The position numbers and the translations under genes are program-made. Below are positions 49,018 to 61,774 of a stretch of DNA of 64,000 nucleotides, in pieces. Origin of the DNA: Davidsoniella eucalypti. Taxonomy: Eukaryota > Ascomycota > Sordariomycetes > Microascales > Ceratocystidaceae. The notes beneath the pieces are model-generated. The model made no database searches, had not been told where the DNA came from, and saw only the letters and a program-made list of their open reading frames with translations. Numbering within the stretch: the first letter of the stretch is position 1; each line of letters starts with the position of its first letter. Location: assembly GCA_004009845.1 (NCBI GenBank), contig RMBW01000031.1, positions 1-64,000 on the forward strand, read 5' to 3'.

Positions 49018-50874
49018 CTACCAAGTAAACGACTCCTCAATGAAATCCACCACTGTGCCGTGATCTTGCACCTGGCGTACGCCCATGCGGACATCGTCAG
49101 CCAGTGCACCGGCACCACATACCGTGACTACCATGGAGCCCACCTGCTCCTGAACCTCCTTGCGGAGAATCATCTGCACATTGGGACGGCCGGGGAACAT
49201 CTGCACCGTCGAGCTAGCCGAGACAATCTCGCGCGGGTTCTTGGGTCGTGTGATGAAGAGTTGGATGCGTAGAATATCCTTACGGTTGGGCAGACGCAGG
49301 ACAGTGTCCATCCACGGGCGAATCCACTCGAGGGCATCGTAGTCACGCACAATCCATACCAGTGTGATACGGCGCGTGGCTACAGTGCCGTTGTTGTAAC
49401 CCTCGATAATGGGACGAAGGTATGAGATCTGGTGCGTGATGCCAGTAGAACCAGCAAACAGGACAGCGTGACCGTAGCTATCAAGAGAATGGTGGCCACC
49501 ATAAGGACCCTCAAATGCGGCAGCAAGGCGGGTTAGACGACTTCCATCAGCAACAGCATAGTCGTATAGCTTACGAGTGAAGCCAGTCTGAGCACCAATG
49601 ATGAATGACACAGTAGTCTTCATGTTCTTGCGGTTAGCGCGAGTCACCATAGAGCTCTTCTCGGCGGCAGGCACGTCATCATTGTCTTCTTCGTTCTCAA
49701 TCCAAGCAATGGAGAATGGGTGGTTCTCGAAGGGGCTGATATCCTTGAAGCGGAGGTAAGCATGGGTGCCAGGGCTAACGTTAACATAACGGGGCAGGTG
49801 CATAGTGACACGGGTGCAGTCGCCGGGCATGGCCTCGATGATGGCCTCAGTGTAGCCACGGCTAGAGTAGTTGCAGTAGACTAGACGACAGACACGGACA
49901 ACACGCTCAGCGAACCACATGCACAGGATACCAATGGTCCAGCTAGTCTGGGGAAGATAGCCAATCTCAGCAGACAGGCAGTGAGCCAAAGTCATAGCAA
50001 AGGAGAGACCAGCAAAGAAGATGTGAGCATTGAGGAATGTCTCGTAGAAAGCGTGGCGGACAGGCGAGAATGAGGTGATGAAGATGATCACCATAGCAAG
50101 CACTCCAATGAAGCCGGAGCTGATAAAAAGCTCATTGTTGAAACGACGTCCAACAGAGGCCCAGCCGCCGTCAGCTACTTGAACATACAGCCACGAGCAA
50201 GTGTGGATGATGACCTCGATGATAGTCAGGCGACCCAACCACCGGTGAACCAGGTTGTAAGTATCGAAGCTGATCTTGAGGATGGCAATAAGAGGATTGT
50301 TGCGGGTGCCAAGTAGCATTAGCGGGACCATGTTGACCAAAGCAAGAGTGCCGGAACGGCCACGCAAATCAGCATGGACGGCAAAGATGTTCTCGTTGGA
50401 CCAGTCCAGGACAAACATGTAAGCGATATTGCTGCAGATGTAGATGCCCAGGATGAGAGAGTGCAGGCGCGAAGGCAGAGTTCCCATGTTGGCGGCCTTG
50501 GAGAGGCGGAACTCGCGGTTGTGGCGCTTGTTCCATAGGGGCGCATACAGCAGATGCTGCTTGAGACTGGGAAGCCAATTATTTTGGGTGAACTTCCAGT
50601 AGTTTTGCTGATCGGGACGCGAGGACAGGGACGAGACATGGCGAATGTGCATCCAGGTGACCTCTGACAAGCGAACAGCGAGAATGATGAGGCCAAAGAT
50701 ACCCAATGTCCACCACAAGACATCAACGAAGAGTAGGTTCATAGGCTGATCAACGCCACCGAGACCAGAGTGGTATGGAGAGATGGTGTTGGTGGGTTGA
50801 GGGAGGTCCGAGGCGGCAGTCCGCATGTTTAGTGTCGGAGAGCCGCCGAGGGCGACACGACTATAGGAGTCCAT
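49018..50874 (-). CDS. Ferric reductase (FRE family)
   Basis: An intronless gene of 618 residues. The product is a membrane flavocytochrome that moves electrons from NADPH through FAD and two hemes to Fe(III) or Cu(II) outside the cell, feeding iron uptake. Several transmembrane helices lie between about 45 and 335. Bis-heme histidine pairs show the family spacing: H210/H224 and H284/H298, each with 13 residues between. The FAD site is HPFS at 385-388. The NADPH site has GPYGG at 456-460 and AGSTGIT at 474-480, with CGAG at 586-589. The C-terminus DFIEESFTW is typical. I chose Met at 50874; an upstream in-frame Met at 51039 adds 55 residues that look like translated leader. The N-terminus has no clear signal peptide, so plasma membrane versus vacuole is open. 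Confidence 0.93.
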   Translation of the reverse strand: MDSYSRVALGGSPTLNMRTAASDLPQPTNTISPYHSGLGGVDQPMNLLFVDVLWWTLGIFGLIILAVRLSEVTWMHIRHVSSLSSRPDQQNYWKFTQNNWLPSLKQHLLYAPLWNKRHNREFRLSKAANMGTLPSRLHSLILGIYICSNIAYMFVLDWSNENIFAVHADLRGRSGTLALVNMVPLMLLGTRNNPLIAILKISFDTYNLVHRWLGRLTIIEVIIHTCSWLYVQVADGGWASVGRRFNNELFISSGFIGVLAMVIIFITSFSPVRHAFYETFLNAHIFFAGLSFAMTLAHCLSAEIGYLPQTSWTIGILCMWFAERVVRVCRLVYCNYSSRGYTEAIIEAMPGDCTRVTMHLPRYVNVSPGTHAYLRFKDISPFENHPFSIAWIENEEDNDDVPAAEKSSMVTRANRKNMKTTVSFIIGAQTGFTRKLYDYAVADGSRLTRLAAAFEGPYGGHHSLDSYGHAVLFAGSTGITHQISYLRPIIEGYNNGTVATRRITLVWIVRDYDALEWIRPWMDTVLRLPNRKDILRIQLFITRPKNPREIVSASSTVQMFPGRPNVQMILRKEVQEQVGSMVVTVCGAGALADDVRMGVRQVQDHGTVVDFIEESFTW

Positions 50875-53800
50875 TGTGATGTGGTCGAAGTTGTTGTGGA
50901 TGATAGTACTGAAGAAAAAGAAAACGAAAACGAAAGTATAAGATTTTAGCTGCCAAGCTACTCGGGCGGAAGCTTGGGATGGTGCAAGTGGCACAGCTGG
51001 TGAAGTAAAATGAATGGATATGCAAGATGCAAAATGCAAGATGCGATGTGCTCTTCAGGGCAGAAAACAGAACAGCAGACGGCGATCTGGATCTGTAGTC
51101 AAGGTGGTAGAGAAAGTTAGCACATTGATCTGGCAGATGGGAGGCGGCGCCACGGCCAATATAAGGTAGCAGAAACAAGAACAAGGAAACAGCAAGTAGA
51201 GACTAAAAGAGCGTGATACTGGGTAGTGGATAGTGAAAAGAAGGTTAAGTGACGATAAAGAACGAAGGCAAAAGATGGCGGAACAGAAAACGACAGTGCG
51301 CATGTACCCTTTCGGCGCAAACAGAGCAATGGCTGGCGGGTGAACGAGTGAATGAGAGAATAAGAGAATGAAAATATCGAAGCAAGAGCCAGGCCAAGAA
51401 AGCAAGATGGTAGCTGCTGCTGCAGGTCAAGCACTTAAGCAGAGGCTGGAGTAAACAAGACAAGACGCTTCTTCTTTTTTGTCCTGTTCTTGCTAGGTTA
51501 CAAATGGCCCCAGACCAGTCGGGTGCAGACGCTAGTGCAGGTACAGGTTATAAAGGTATAACAGCAGGTATAAGTGGTGCAGATGGGTCGATGCCGGTGC
51601 TTTGCGATCCTTGGGTTTGCAAGCAATGACATCAACAAAGCTTGCCTGGCTAGCCAACGAGAGGGCCAGGGCCAAGTATAAGTATATGTATACAGCGAGA
51701 ATCGAGAGGAAAGGTAGGGCAGATATCAAGGATAGGTAGGTATGGCGACGGACAGCACAAAAAGGTCTTTGCTTCTAGGCTGGCGATCAGGAGGCAGTCT
51801 AAAGCGCAGAAAACTGGTGTGTGCGGCCAGGCGGCTATAGCGACCTTACTCTCTTAGACTCTCTCTACGTTTCTACTTTCGTGCTCTCTTGCTCTTTCGG
51901 TCTCGAAGAAGGGCTCCAGAAAACGAGGGGGGGACAGCAAACAAAATATCGAGGAAAAAAAGGTTAGGAAGAAAACGTGCTCTAACCGTCAGGGTGCGCA
52001 CAGGAGAAGAAATGAGGCCCTGATACAGTAGAGCCAACGACGGTTTACATGTAACGCGTACTACTGGTATGTGCGTAGAATATAGGGCAAGCAAACCTCC
52101 AGTGAAGAAGAAGCAGAGATGGGGAATAGAAGAGAAGATCGTCACACAAGGCCACGCAAGCAGCAGAGCATAAACAATGTTTGCCAGAAGAAAAGAAAGT
52201 AAATAATAACGCCAGCGAGCTGCGTTCCCGGGTTCAAGACATGGCGTTTAGTGGATGATATTATTTAATTGGAATGTAGCCTGGAAGGGGTTTGTTGGTT
52301 GCTTGGCTAGCGAAAGGAGCAACCCAGAAATCGAAGAAATTCAGGGCGGTGATGATTTTGGGGGGCACACAAAACAATAGAAAAGCGGCAGAAAAGAAGA
52401 TTAGTGACTGACCTAAAGATATCTTGCAGAAGACCGCAATTACCCAGCACACGATAGATGTCAAGTGTTGAGAAGAGAACGACACAATGTCCGATTGGAA
52501 AACGGCAATGGCCGTTGCCTGATTAGGAAATCCGGTGCAAGAGCAAGAGAAAATGCAGTAATAACTCTAATACTTGCAGACAGACGAGAACCCAAAATAA
52601 AATTGGACCCAAAAAAAACCGTAACGCTGGATTAATTAGAGTTGGCCAAATTCAACAAGAATCCAAAATGACGGCAAGAAGGAATGACTCCAAAGAAACA
52701 GATGCAAATAACGACCGTCAAGATCGTCGTAGAGCAAACCAAGACTAGGAGAAAAGGAAGCCGATCGACAACAGAAGCCTAGGCAAGAACTGCACTGTGG
52801 CCCAGGTTGAGATGAGATATCCGGCCAGGTTTCTAAAAACGACAATGACTGAAATGGGCAAACTGGGGGATGGAAGGCAGTCTGAATATAGAATAAAGAA
52901 GCAACGAAGGGCAAAAGACAGCACAGCAGTCAAGTCGGTATAATGGAAAATAAGACTATAGGAATATACGAACAAAAAGAACGGACAGTTGGAAAAGAAA
53001 GCCAAGACAAACCAAGCAAACAGTCGGGATAGAAACGAGAGAGAGAAGAAAAGGAAGGCAGAAGGTCTGCAAAGACACCGGTGAGTCGGGGAGATTATAT
53101 TTGAGTACTGAGCCGCTATTAGTCCAGAGGGAGATGGAACTCGGCATTCTTAAGTCGTTTTTGTGCCAATACAGATCGATTTGCGCCCTCATCCAATAGC
53201 AAGACGTACTAGCAGAAGAAGGAAAACAAACGAGGGTTCTCGATGTCTCGATACGGTGCTATTCTGCATGTTCGACATATTGCTAACTAACGCTATCCAC
53301 ACTACATACTTGGTGACCGACCTTGCTTAGACGAAAAGAGAAGAGAGGGGGAAGGCGTTCTCCAGGCCCTGCCAACCAGGTAAGGAGAGGGCGTGTTGCT
53401 TTTTGGTTAGTTACTTTTTGGCGTTACAAGGGTATGTAGAAGAAGGGAGGGTTGCATCGACTTTAGAACATACGACACACCCTTCTTTTCTTCTTTTCTT
53501 ATAACAAGTCGATTTCTGGTTCTGGTGTTTGAAGCACAGCAGATAAAGTCGACGATGGATTCAATTCTCCGCCCTCTACCCAGAATTACGCCTGCGGTAA
53601 AACACGAAGCACAACCCAGAAAAAGAGACGATATAGCAAAAGAATTACCTAACGAAGACGGGCTAATCATGCAGCTTGTCTCTCGTGAATACGAAAAAGG
53701 CCTTGCCAGCACCGATGTCGAAAGCACATGTCAAGCTAACATATCGGCCCAGGCGTCCATAAAAGTGCTTTATAGTCGCCATGTGTACGTGGAGCCCTAA

Positions 53801-56109
53801 GACGAACGAGGCTATTGTGCTGACGGTATTATCAACGAAGATTAGGCGTGCTGATGTCCCTCTTAGACTACTCGTCATACGATAGGATGCCACCAATAAC
53901 AGCCCTGGCCTTGTCTGCTGACTTCCATGCCCTGTTGGCTGAACTCTAAACGAGTGAGAAGACGGGAGTGCTGTAAATCTCGGACTCTTTTCATCATTTG
54001 CACTGCTTACAGAGACAAGAAGAAAGACTGACAAAAAAACGACAACAAAATCGCAGTCTCACAGGCTTGACGACGGGGAAAACGAGATCTTAGCAACGAC
54101 ATGTAAGCAAGGCAGAGAACTCAGATATCGGCATGCTACTTCCCCGAGTTCAAACTCACTAGTCCTGTTCATCTTCAGGTACTACGAGTCGATGTCTGTA
54201 AAACCCGCTGATATTCTGTGTTGGTTGTTGCAGTGTCTCTCAAATTTCACTGATATTGCATGCCACAGTAGTCTTTAGAGAAGCCCATTGGTGTTCTTCT
54301 TAAAACCGCAGATTACTCCGTTTTACCGCAATCGACAGGCTCTCAGTCGCCTTTTTGAAGTGTAAAGGAAACTCTGTTCATGATATGGTCGTTGCACCAA
54401 ATAAACTTGCTCGGGTATTCCATTGGTTATCGAGCCATTTCCACGACGTTAATTTTCCTTTTTTTCTCTATTTTTTTGGGGGGTTCTTCGCCAGCCATTT
54501 AATTATCATGATTATCTAGTATGGGTTCTGTTCAATGAAGTCTTGGACCGAGCCCACCAAATCGAACATTCTGAAACAGCCTCAGGGTCTATTAGAAGAA
54601 GGAAAACCTCGACTCACTGCGCTGATTGGCTGCTTGTGCTGGTTTCCGAACGCAGGGACCAACTCGCCAGCTACCCAGATAGACGTGAGGTTAATATCAT
54701 AATGGGGATCTTTTGTATGCTAAATCGGATTCACTATCAGTGGGCTATACTAGTCCCTATAGCAGTCTACAGCCATCTACATTTGAGGCCTCGCACTGAC
54801 ACAAGGTCGTGCCAAAGAGATTGCCTCTATCCAAGCAGTTTTCCTTATTTCGAAAGATATCTACACACATAGGTCACTTACGGCCATCGTGGTGTTAGTC
54901 AAGTCTCTTCGTTCTTCGCGATACAGACTGTGTATACATCGATGCTTTCTTTATCATCGTCATTCTTAATATCGACGGACGTCTTTTGCTTCCTATTGTG
55001 TTCTATCTTTTCGATCTCGAGCAGTTGCTTGAAGAGCCGTCCTAACCCTTATCCACGATTAAACTCAAAATCACAAAGAAGCAAAAGGAAAAAGGAAAAA
55101 GCCTTGGCGTCCTGTGCTGTTCGACCGAACTAAAGAAAAGCAAGAAGAAGGACTAAAAGCTGAACTAGCGTGTATTATATTTGGCTAAAAAAGCCATTGT
55201 TTCTTTGTGTAGCCCCTAACTAAGCCTTTTTCTGTTTTACTCATTTTTATCAATGTGGAAATGGAGCTTTTAATAGCTAAGATTCGCAGCCCTAAACTAA
55301 TACTAGTATAATATTTGCGTTATTCTGGGTATTTGGTTGGCTTCTTTTTTTTCTTTTCTTGGCCAACATGGCCTGTTTTCTGCTCACAATTGGACCACCG
55401 TTCTGTCTGGTATTTCTTCGTCTGATGCAGTCACCACACCAGAAAAGAAACGCCCAAAATAATTCCGATATTTTAGGCTGCTTGGCCTATTTTCACTATT
55501 TGCAAATACTCGATAGACTGTGCCACTCGCTAACAGGAAAAAAAAAAAGACGATGAATAATTCCTATGTGCGTACATCACAGCCCCTTCTTAAGCGTCAG
55601 GAGAAGAAGAATATGCGAGAACTGTCAGCCTGTGATAAACGATCCGTATTTTGGAATCTCGTGCACTAGCTGGAGAGCTAGCTAGCTACGTAGTTTACGA
55701 GACGTCTACATGGTTGTTAGTTCTTATACCCATATACTTACATACTAATAGTTGTATTATAATAATATGAATCAACAGACTACAGCCAGCTAGTAGTTTA
55801 CCCTCCTCTCTGCCGATCAAGCATTCCATGTCCATGACAAGGGGCTGACACATAGCCTAGCCATCCTATCTTCAAGTTCCTTGCGGGATCAGTCTTTATT
55901 CAGTCGTTTTTTGGCTTTGTAACGGCGTTCTTTTCGCTTTTGGGTTCTTTTCAGACGATCTCCCTCAAGATCTCTTCAAAGATCGTCCGTCTGCTAATCT
56001 TGTATGCCGTAGTAGGATTTTAGACTTTACTGCAGAAAGACCTATCATTACCACCATGTTGTATCTATGTACATCATCAGCCTATGAATGATACGATATA
56101 CATGTAGAA
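50875..56109. other. Gene-poor spacer with repeat copy
   Basis: Upstream of the ferric reductase I see its purine/pyrimidine-biased leader (to about 53,100) and then no recognisable gene. Short frames at 53525-53800 and 54543-54872 lack any familiar domain, introns or supporting context. A dispersed repeat copy at 55238-55320 is listed separately. Confidence 0.5.
55238..55320 (-). repeat. Dispersed A-tailed repeat, copy 3
   Basis: It shares TGGAAATGGAGCT, TAATAGCTA and CCCTAAACTAATACTAGTAT with copy 1 at the other end of the window. On the minus strand it ends in an A-rich tail (GATAAAAATGAGTAAAACAG). Matching order of blocks with small indels shows common descent. Confidence 0.6.
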
Positions 56110-57150
56110 CCATTTTTTATTTAATTTTGTTTTCATTAATGAGCCCGTTGGCCAATATTGGACGCGGCTCCCACCGATCATCACCTTAAGGGATACGCAC
56201 GGTGTCTATCTACTAACTACTTGTGTACCTAGCTTCTAAAAACACTGGGTGTGGTGGAACCCTATATAACCCTAGAGGTCGTAGAGGGAAGTAACACCGA
56301 GGGGACAAGTCTTCAAGGAATTGACGCATGAGACATGCTCATCAGTGTGTTGGAACTTTTCGTGATAGGCCTTGAAGCCGCCATGTCGAGTTTGACGCTG
56401 AAGTAGGAACCCGAGATGCTGTCTGCTAAGAAGAAAGAAGAAGCCCATCGGGAGGGCTCTTAGACTCTCTGCCACCATTCGGCGGCTTTTAGTTGGAACC
56501 GTCGTTTGACAGCTCTCATGGCACCTGCCAGTGACGCCTTCGACAAGTCGGGCGCGTGGAGGCAGGCTTCTTTAGCGAGGGTGTCGGCTTGTTTCTCTCG
56601 ATTCCAATGTCCCAAAGAACTTGAACTCAGTTGCCGGAACTACAGGATCTCGGTGAAAGTCGGATCAGACCTCTGAGGCTTTTTGGTTGTCTAGAATAAT
56701 GCAGACGTCCGTAGCCCAGATGTTGGGTAGGAGGAGAAAGCTCTCATTAAGCCTAATAGAGCCCCTTGAATCTCAGCGTCAAATACCTCGTAGTTCTCTC
56801 CTAGGGATATCCCTACTGAGGCGGTCTGAGTGTGAAGTTGCCATACAGAGGCTCCAGCGCCGGCAAGACCACTAGCTTATTTAGAGCTATCTGAGTATGC
56901 CACTATGCAAGGGGGAGGTGTTGTCGAGCACAGCTCGGTAGCTTTCTTTAGTTATCACGTTTCGTGTGAGGTGTGCGGGGTTTGATATGGGGGGTTAGCC
57001 GGAGTTTGGCCCTCCGGCCAGACTGTCCTCGTTTGGGGCCGCAGCTATCCATGCGGCTGGCGCACGGGTGTGGCCCGTCCGCAGACGAGACGGATGGCAG
57101 ACCTTCTCTGGAATTTCGTCGAGGATGGTATGCATTCTCATACCCTAAGA
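56110..57150 (-). mobile_element. Tad-like LINE relic, RNase H and 3' end
   Basis: Minus-strand fragments line up with the C-terminal half of a fungal non-LTR element's second ORF. A Pro-rich linker (PAAWIAAAP, PPISNPAHLT) lies at about 57,090-56,970. An RNase H domain spans about 56,925-56,690, with SDSSK, AGAGASVW, EVFDAEIQGAL and, one frame over, ATDVCIILDNQKA. A HWNREKQADTLAKEA block follows, then RQTRHGGFKAYHEKFQHTDE at about 56,400-56,335. Stops and frame slips break it. The 3' end at about 56,175-56,110 holds GGTGGGAGCCGCGTCC and an A-rich tail. Reverse transcriptase is missing, so the copy is 5'-truncated. It is dead. Confidence 0.75.
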
Positions 57151-59575
57151 TTCGTCGTTATCGGTGAAAAAATAACCTGATGGAACAGCGAACCGTTAAT
57201 CTCCATCCCGTCTGTCAAACACTTTGCGTTACAGGCCTTCTGTTCTCTCAAAGTCAAGGAAGGACATAGCCATTCTAGCCATGCTATCTACTGATATCTG
57301 TCATAACAACATCGGAGAAAATCTCGTCCAAAACCTCCTTCCGTAGACCATGATATCACTGAACAACCTTCATTGTTGTTGGAATCCTACATCGCAAAGT
57401 CGGTGTTTTCCGTCCTATCTTCTACTGTATCCTTCATATACAGACGGGGAAATCTAGAGCCTCTGTCTCAACGAGCGTGCCATCCGCAAAGACATGAAAA
57501 GTAGGGCCAATTTTCCGAGTCTACGCTTTGTCCAATATACTATTCATCCTGTATTGAAATATTGAACAAGGGTTTTCTAAGTCAACCAAGATAACTATTC
57601 AGAAATGCGAATAGTTGGTAGTAGAGGCTTTTGAGACAAGATATGTAGAAAGTATAAAACTTTTCCACGTCCCTCCTCCGCTATCTTCGGGGTTATTATC
57701 ATTATTATCTCGGTTGGCACGGTTTCAGGCAATGCAAGCCTTTTTCGTCGGAACTTTATTTCTCCTTACACTAGTCAGATATATCAAGCAAATAAGAAAA
57801 GCCTCATAAACTATTGGCTGCCTTTTCACCACCCTAGAGACGGAAAAGTAGATATGCTTCAGTCGTTGTTTCCACAGAGAAACCAGCCGTGGAGCTAGCT
57901 GTTTCCTTTGGTTGGATATCGCGTCATCTGCCTGATTGATACGACTTTGATATCGAAAGAACTGTTATGGCTGTCTTATATTTGTTTGTTTGTCTGTCTC
58001 ATAGAAAGTTACATATGGTTGCTGTTACAGTTACAGTAGCCCTCCAAGACCATGTCGTCTGATGTAGATCGCTTGCCAGCAAACGTGGAAATATCACGTC
58101 AAAAGAAAGACAGCTATCTCTAAGCACAGACTTGCTTTTTCCAGTCAATAGAGTTGCAATACCAACTCCAGAGCCCTAACATCCCGTCTCTTGGAATAAC
58201 GGGCTAATCACTCGAGGTGTCTTTAGTCCGGCCAATCATAAAACGTAGTCTATGCAGAACCTCTCTTTCTCGACCATCGAGTTATGGTAAGTGCTTTCGA
58301 CTCCATTAGCTCTTTCCTGGACGTACGAGGATAAGTATATCATCTCGTCGTCCAGCATTTGTACATGTGTACCTTCTATCAATGCCCATCGAGTACTAGT
58401 CAGCACTGAAACACGGTTCCGGCCATAGCCTACCAGCTCTAGAAACAGTACGCCCAACTCTCACCAGAACGCTTGACATACAGATCGCTCGTTGCCAGTT
58501 CATTTTCAGGTTATTTCTGGTGTACGACTGTGACTTGTGCCACGATGATGCAACGGCTAACGTCAAGTCATGCATTGTATCTCTCGTCTTTTTTCGTCTC
58601 GCACCGCATTTCGTTTCCAGGTATTGCGTCTACTATACATACATTTCACATGATTTTCTAGTAACCATTCCATTATGTACACATGCAACTATGCATACGC
58701 CTCTGTATCAGACCTACCAAGGCGAGAAAAGGGCGGATCCGAGGCGTGCCATTCCAGTCGTAAATTCTTTCCACCCATCATTTCATGGGAGCCAGCACTT
58801 TATTTAGCACATCTGTACACTTTTTTGCCGCTGGTACGCATTCAATGTGTGTTTGAAGCCAAATCTTCTGATTCTTCGCAAGACAGTGTCGTACCAGGAC
58901 ATTGTGCATCAATCTATAAAGCAAGTATCGGCTGTTTGATATATGCGCTCTTGCTTAGGTAGAGCCAAGTTTTTTCGGTATGAGAGATTTTTGTGGCTCA
59001 ACTGCGAATATGGTACGATTCTTTGTATTCTCTGCTATTTCTAGTTGATACATTTTTAGCCCGTTTATAAGTGTCACTTTCTCAAACAACGTTTCTATAA
59101 TAAGGAATCGTTAATTTTGAACGCATAACTTAGAGGGTGATCAATAGGGCTAAGAAACAAAAGGGTTAGGATGCCAGTGACGGCCGATTGCAGCCACTAT
59201 TTTCCGCCACAGTAGCTTTGAGCAAATATACATCCGATGTTTAACCGTCCGACTCGGCTGCGCCAAAGCCTATCATTCAGAAGAGCATCAAACTTTTGGG
59301 CGATACTTTACTAGAGAGGGTTGAAGCTGTACCTGCAATATCTATCCAATTGCGCTTCGTGAAGCCTCTCGACAGACAATCCGGCCCCGAAACTCTATCG
59401 GCTAATCCCTCGACCCCCGGATTATCCCATCGAATCCGCCAATTTTCTTCATTTCTTGCCGAGTTGAGCCGGTTTCGTGACATCAACCTGTGCGGTTAGC
59501 TTCCCGGTTGTAATAGATACAAGCGGCATTGTTGTTTCTTTTGTTTTTCATCATTACTCGCACATACACGAAACA
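57151..59575. other. Spacer with possible unidentified relic
   Basis: Minus-strand stretches at about 57,520-57,200 read FHVFADGTLVETEALDFP and YHGLRKEVLDEIFSDVV between stops. They look like former coding sequence, but I do not recognise the family. A frame at 58457-58236 (minus) is also unidentified. The last 400 bp is the MIC19 promoter. Confidence 0.35.
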
Positions 59576-60320
59576 ATGGGTGCTAGTGCTTCCAAGGGCA
59601 CTCAGGAGTGGAAGGCGTAAGCATATCTTGTCCCAATAGGTTCTTAAGATATTGGCATGTGCCGTCTTAGTGGAGGGGAAGAGAACTGGATTACAATATG
59701 GAGCACTTAAGCTAACATATACCCTAGAGCTGGTCCTGTTGGCGTGTCGCACGACCTAATCGAATCTCTACAGTCTAGCAATGAGGTATGAATCTTACTT
59801 ATATCATGTTTGTAGATAAAGACCGTGGCCGACGGCATGCTTTCGCAAAGTCCTGATTCAAGCTAGAAACTTTCATTGACCCAAACCTATATGGCATTTT
59901 CCCTCAGAGAAGCTAACTCATTCTTCCCTCACAAAACAGACCGATCTATCCCGCGCTAAAGCCATCGAAGCTCACATCGAAGCCCGCGTCGCCGCCGAAC
60001 TCGCCATGCTACAAGTAAACGAGACGGCGCGCCTTCAGGCGATACAGGCCAAGTTATCCTCAATTGATGGTGTCGATATTCCCGACGATTCATTGACCAG
60101 CCACAAGGTGTCCAAGGAGATTTCTAGCCTACGCGAGAAACTCGAGACCCGCAAGTCGGTGCGCGAACTGCCGTCGTCGGTCGAGGCTGCGCGCGGTGAG
60201 GTCGTACGTTGTCTACGCGAGCACGACCGCCGGCCGTTGGACTGCTGGAAGGAGGTGCAGGCTTTCAAGGACGAAGTTAAGGCGTTGGAGAAGGTATGGG
60301 TGGATAAGGTCACTGCTTGA
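59576..60320 (+). CDS. MIC19: MICOS subunit MIC19 (DUF1690)
   Basis: Three exons: 59576-59616, 59728-59785 and 59940-60320, giving 159 residues. The protein belongs to the MICOS complex that holds crista junctions at the mitochondrial inner membrane. The N-terminus MGASASK is a classic N-myristoylation signal, as known for MIC19. The middle is a long charged helix (SRAKAIEAHIEARVAAEL onward). The C-terminus has RCLREHDRRPLDCW, two cysteines ten residues apart as in the fungal CHCH-like end. Donors are GTAAGC and GTATGA; acceptors are CCTAG and AACAG. Exons 1 and 2 are short, so the start is visible only after splicing. It converges with TYW3. Confidence 0.92.
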
Positions 60321-60690
60321 ATAAAATAAACTCGAAAGAGGGAGTCAAAGATAGAGAAAAAGAAAGGCAGACCGGTCGCGTGTTGAAGCACTTGGTGCTT
60401 TGACACTCGACTGACGATGATATTGTATATTCATAGAAGGGAAACCTCGTTCTGTCAGTGGTGAAAGGAAGGTGTATATCATTTGTTGGTTTACAGCGTT
60501 GGCGTTAGGCCGGCTTTAAGTTCCCGGAGAGCAAACTTATAGCAAGTGTTTTCTTAGACTTGGTCTGATATAGTTAGTGTACGAATATAGTGAAAATGGT
60601 CAAACAAGAGATCTAGAATCCGGCAAAGGGATCCCATGCCGTTGTTGTTTTGCTGTGCTAGATTCTACTTTACACGCATCCTTTTATGAA
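60321..60690. other. Spacer between convergent MIC19 and TYW3
   Basis: This 370-bp stretch must hold both 3' UTRs and polyadenylation sites. I see no other feature. Confidence 0.7.
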
Positions 60691-61774
60691 TCACCGTTTA
60701 TCCAGTATTGGGTAGATACGAACGTCATTCCCAACAGCTGGACTATCTACTTTGGCCTTGTTCTTCACCATTTCTTCTTTCCGCCTCAACCCTTCTTCAC
60801 GCTTACGAGCTTTTCTAGCCTCAGCATCTTCCCACTCACCGCCATCTTTGCTCTGTTTTTTCTTGCCCCCGAGATCACCGTAAAATGCCTGCAAAAAGGC
60901 TGTGCGGAAGCGTTCTATACGCTGTGTATTTTTAACGAAACGTTCATTCGCTAATTTCATGATTGTATCCAAGTAGGCGCTGGGCACGTATAGAGAGATG
61001 CGGTCTTGGTCCTTATGCCCTAATAGTGATTCAAAACTTAAGCCCATAGATCTCACGGCGACCATGGGCGTGGTTTCGCCAGAGGCAGCGTCTGGGACGA
61101 TATTGAGAGATCCGCTTTCTCGAAAGCCAGCTTCGAGAGCACAGCGTAGAGCTAATTGGGCGTGCGCTGGTGATGCTGTGAGAATATGTAATATCTATGG
61201 TTACCACATTAGCTTTCACAATGACTAGCGTTGATAGTTTTTGGTGATAGGTCGGGTTTTGTTTTACCATTGGCTCAAACTTGAAGTGAATTAACCTTTG
61301 ATTCTCTGAATGAGTGGTTTCTTCGCACGTTTCGGAGCTTTGAAGACCGAGTATCGTCTTCCAATCACCATTGCCCTTTTCTACGGGATCATGTGACACA
61401 AAAAGCCAAGCACCACCACCTCCTTTTCCACCCACAGCGGCCAAAGTCTTTGAGTCTTCCCTATCAGCTTCAACAGTCTCGCTTGTAAGCTCACCAGCCT
61501 TCTCAGAAGAACCACCGGCAGCAAGATTACGCTGTGTTGTACTTTTTGACTTCTTCTTGCGACCTTCGACAAAGACACTAACACGTCCTGCACAGCTGCT
61601 AGTAGTTACTAGGCCTTCAACACGGTTGATTTCTCGAATCAATGGTCTTATCCCGACGTCGACGGATCCCTTGGGAGAAAGATCCGAGTATTCTTCATCA
61701 GGAACTTCCAAGCCCTCGAGAATCTTGGCCTTTTTGGCCGAGAACGATGCCGGTGGTAACGGAAGGTGACTCAT
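60691..61774 (-). CDS. TYW3: tRNA wybutosine-synthesizing protein 3
   Basis: Two exons on minus: 61774-61268 and 61194-60691, giving 336 residues. The 73-bp intron has GTAAAA and CATAG. TYW3 is the N4-methyltransferase step in making wybutosine at position 37 of tRNA-Phe, which keeps the reading frame. The family signature SSCAGRVSVF lies at 59-68, after a KGSVDVGIRPLIREIN helix. GAWLFVSHDPV and the RLIHFKFEPM block come next. After the intron, ILHILTASPAHAQLALRCALEAGFRESG and MVAVRSMGLSFESLLG complete the domain. A Lys/Arg/Glu-rich tail follows. A low-complexity insertion at about 72-120 is longer than in yeast. The start at 61774 is the only ATG that includes the conserved N-terminal helix. 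Confidence 0.92.

Noticed and set aside
50875..51039. 55-residue N-terminal extension of the ferric reductase
   Set aside because: The sequence looks like translated leader (Phe/Val runs, no family match); MDSYSRV is the more natural start.
53525..53800. Plus-strand 91-codon frame as a small gene
   Set aside because: No recognised domain, splice context or neighbour supports it.
54543..54872. Plus-strand 109-codon frame as a gene
   Set aside because: No family recognised; isolated in a relic-rich spacer.
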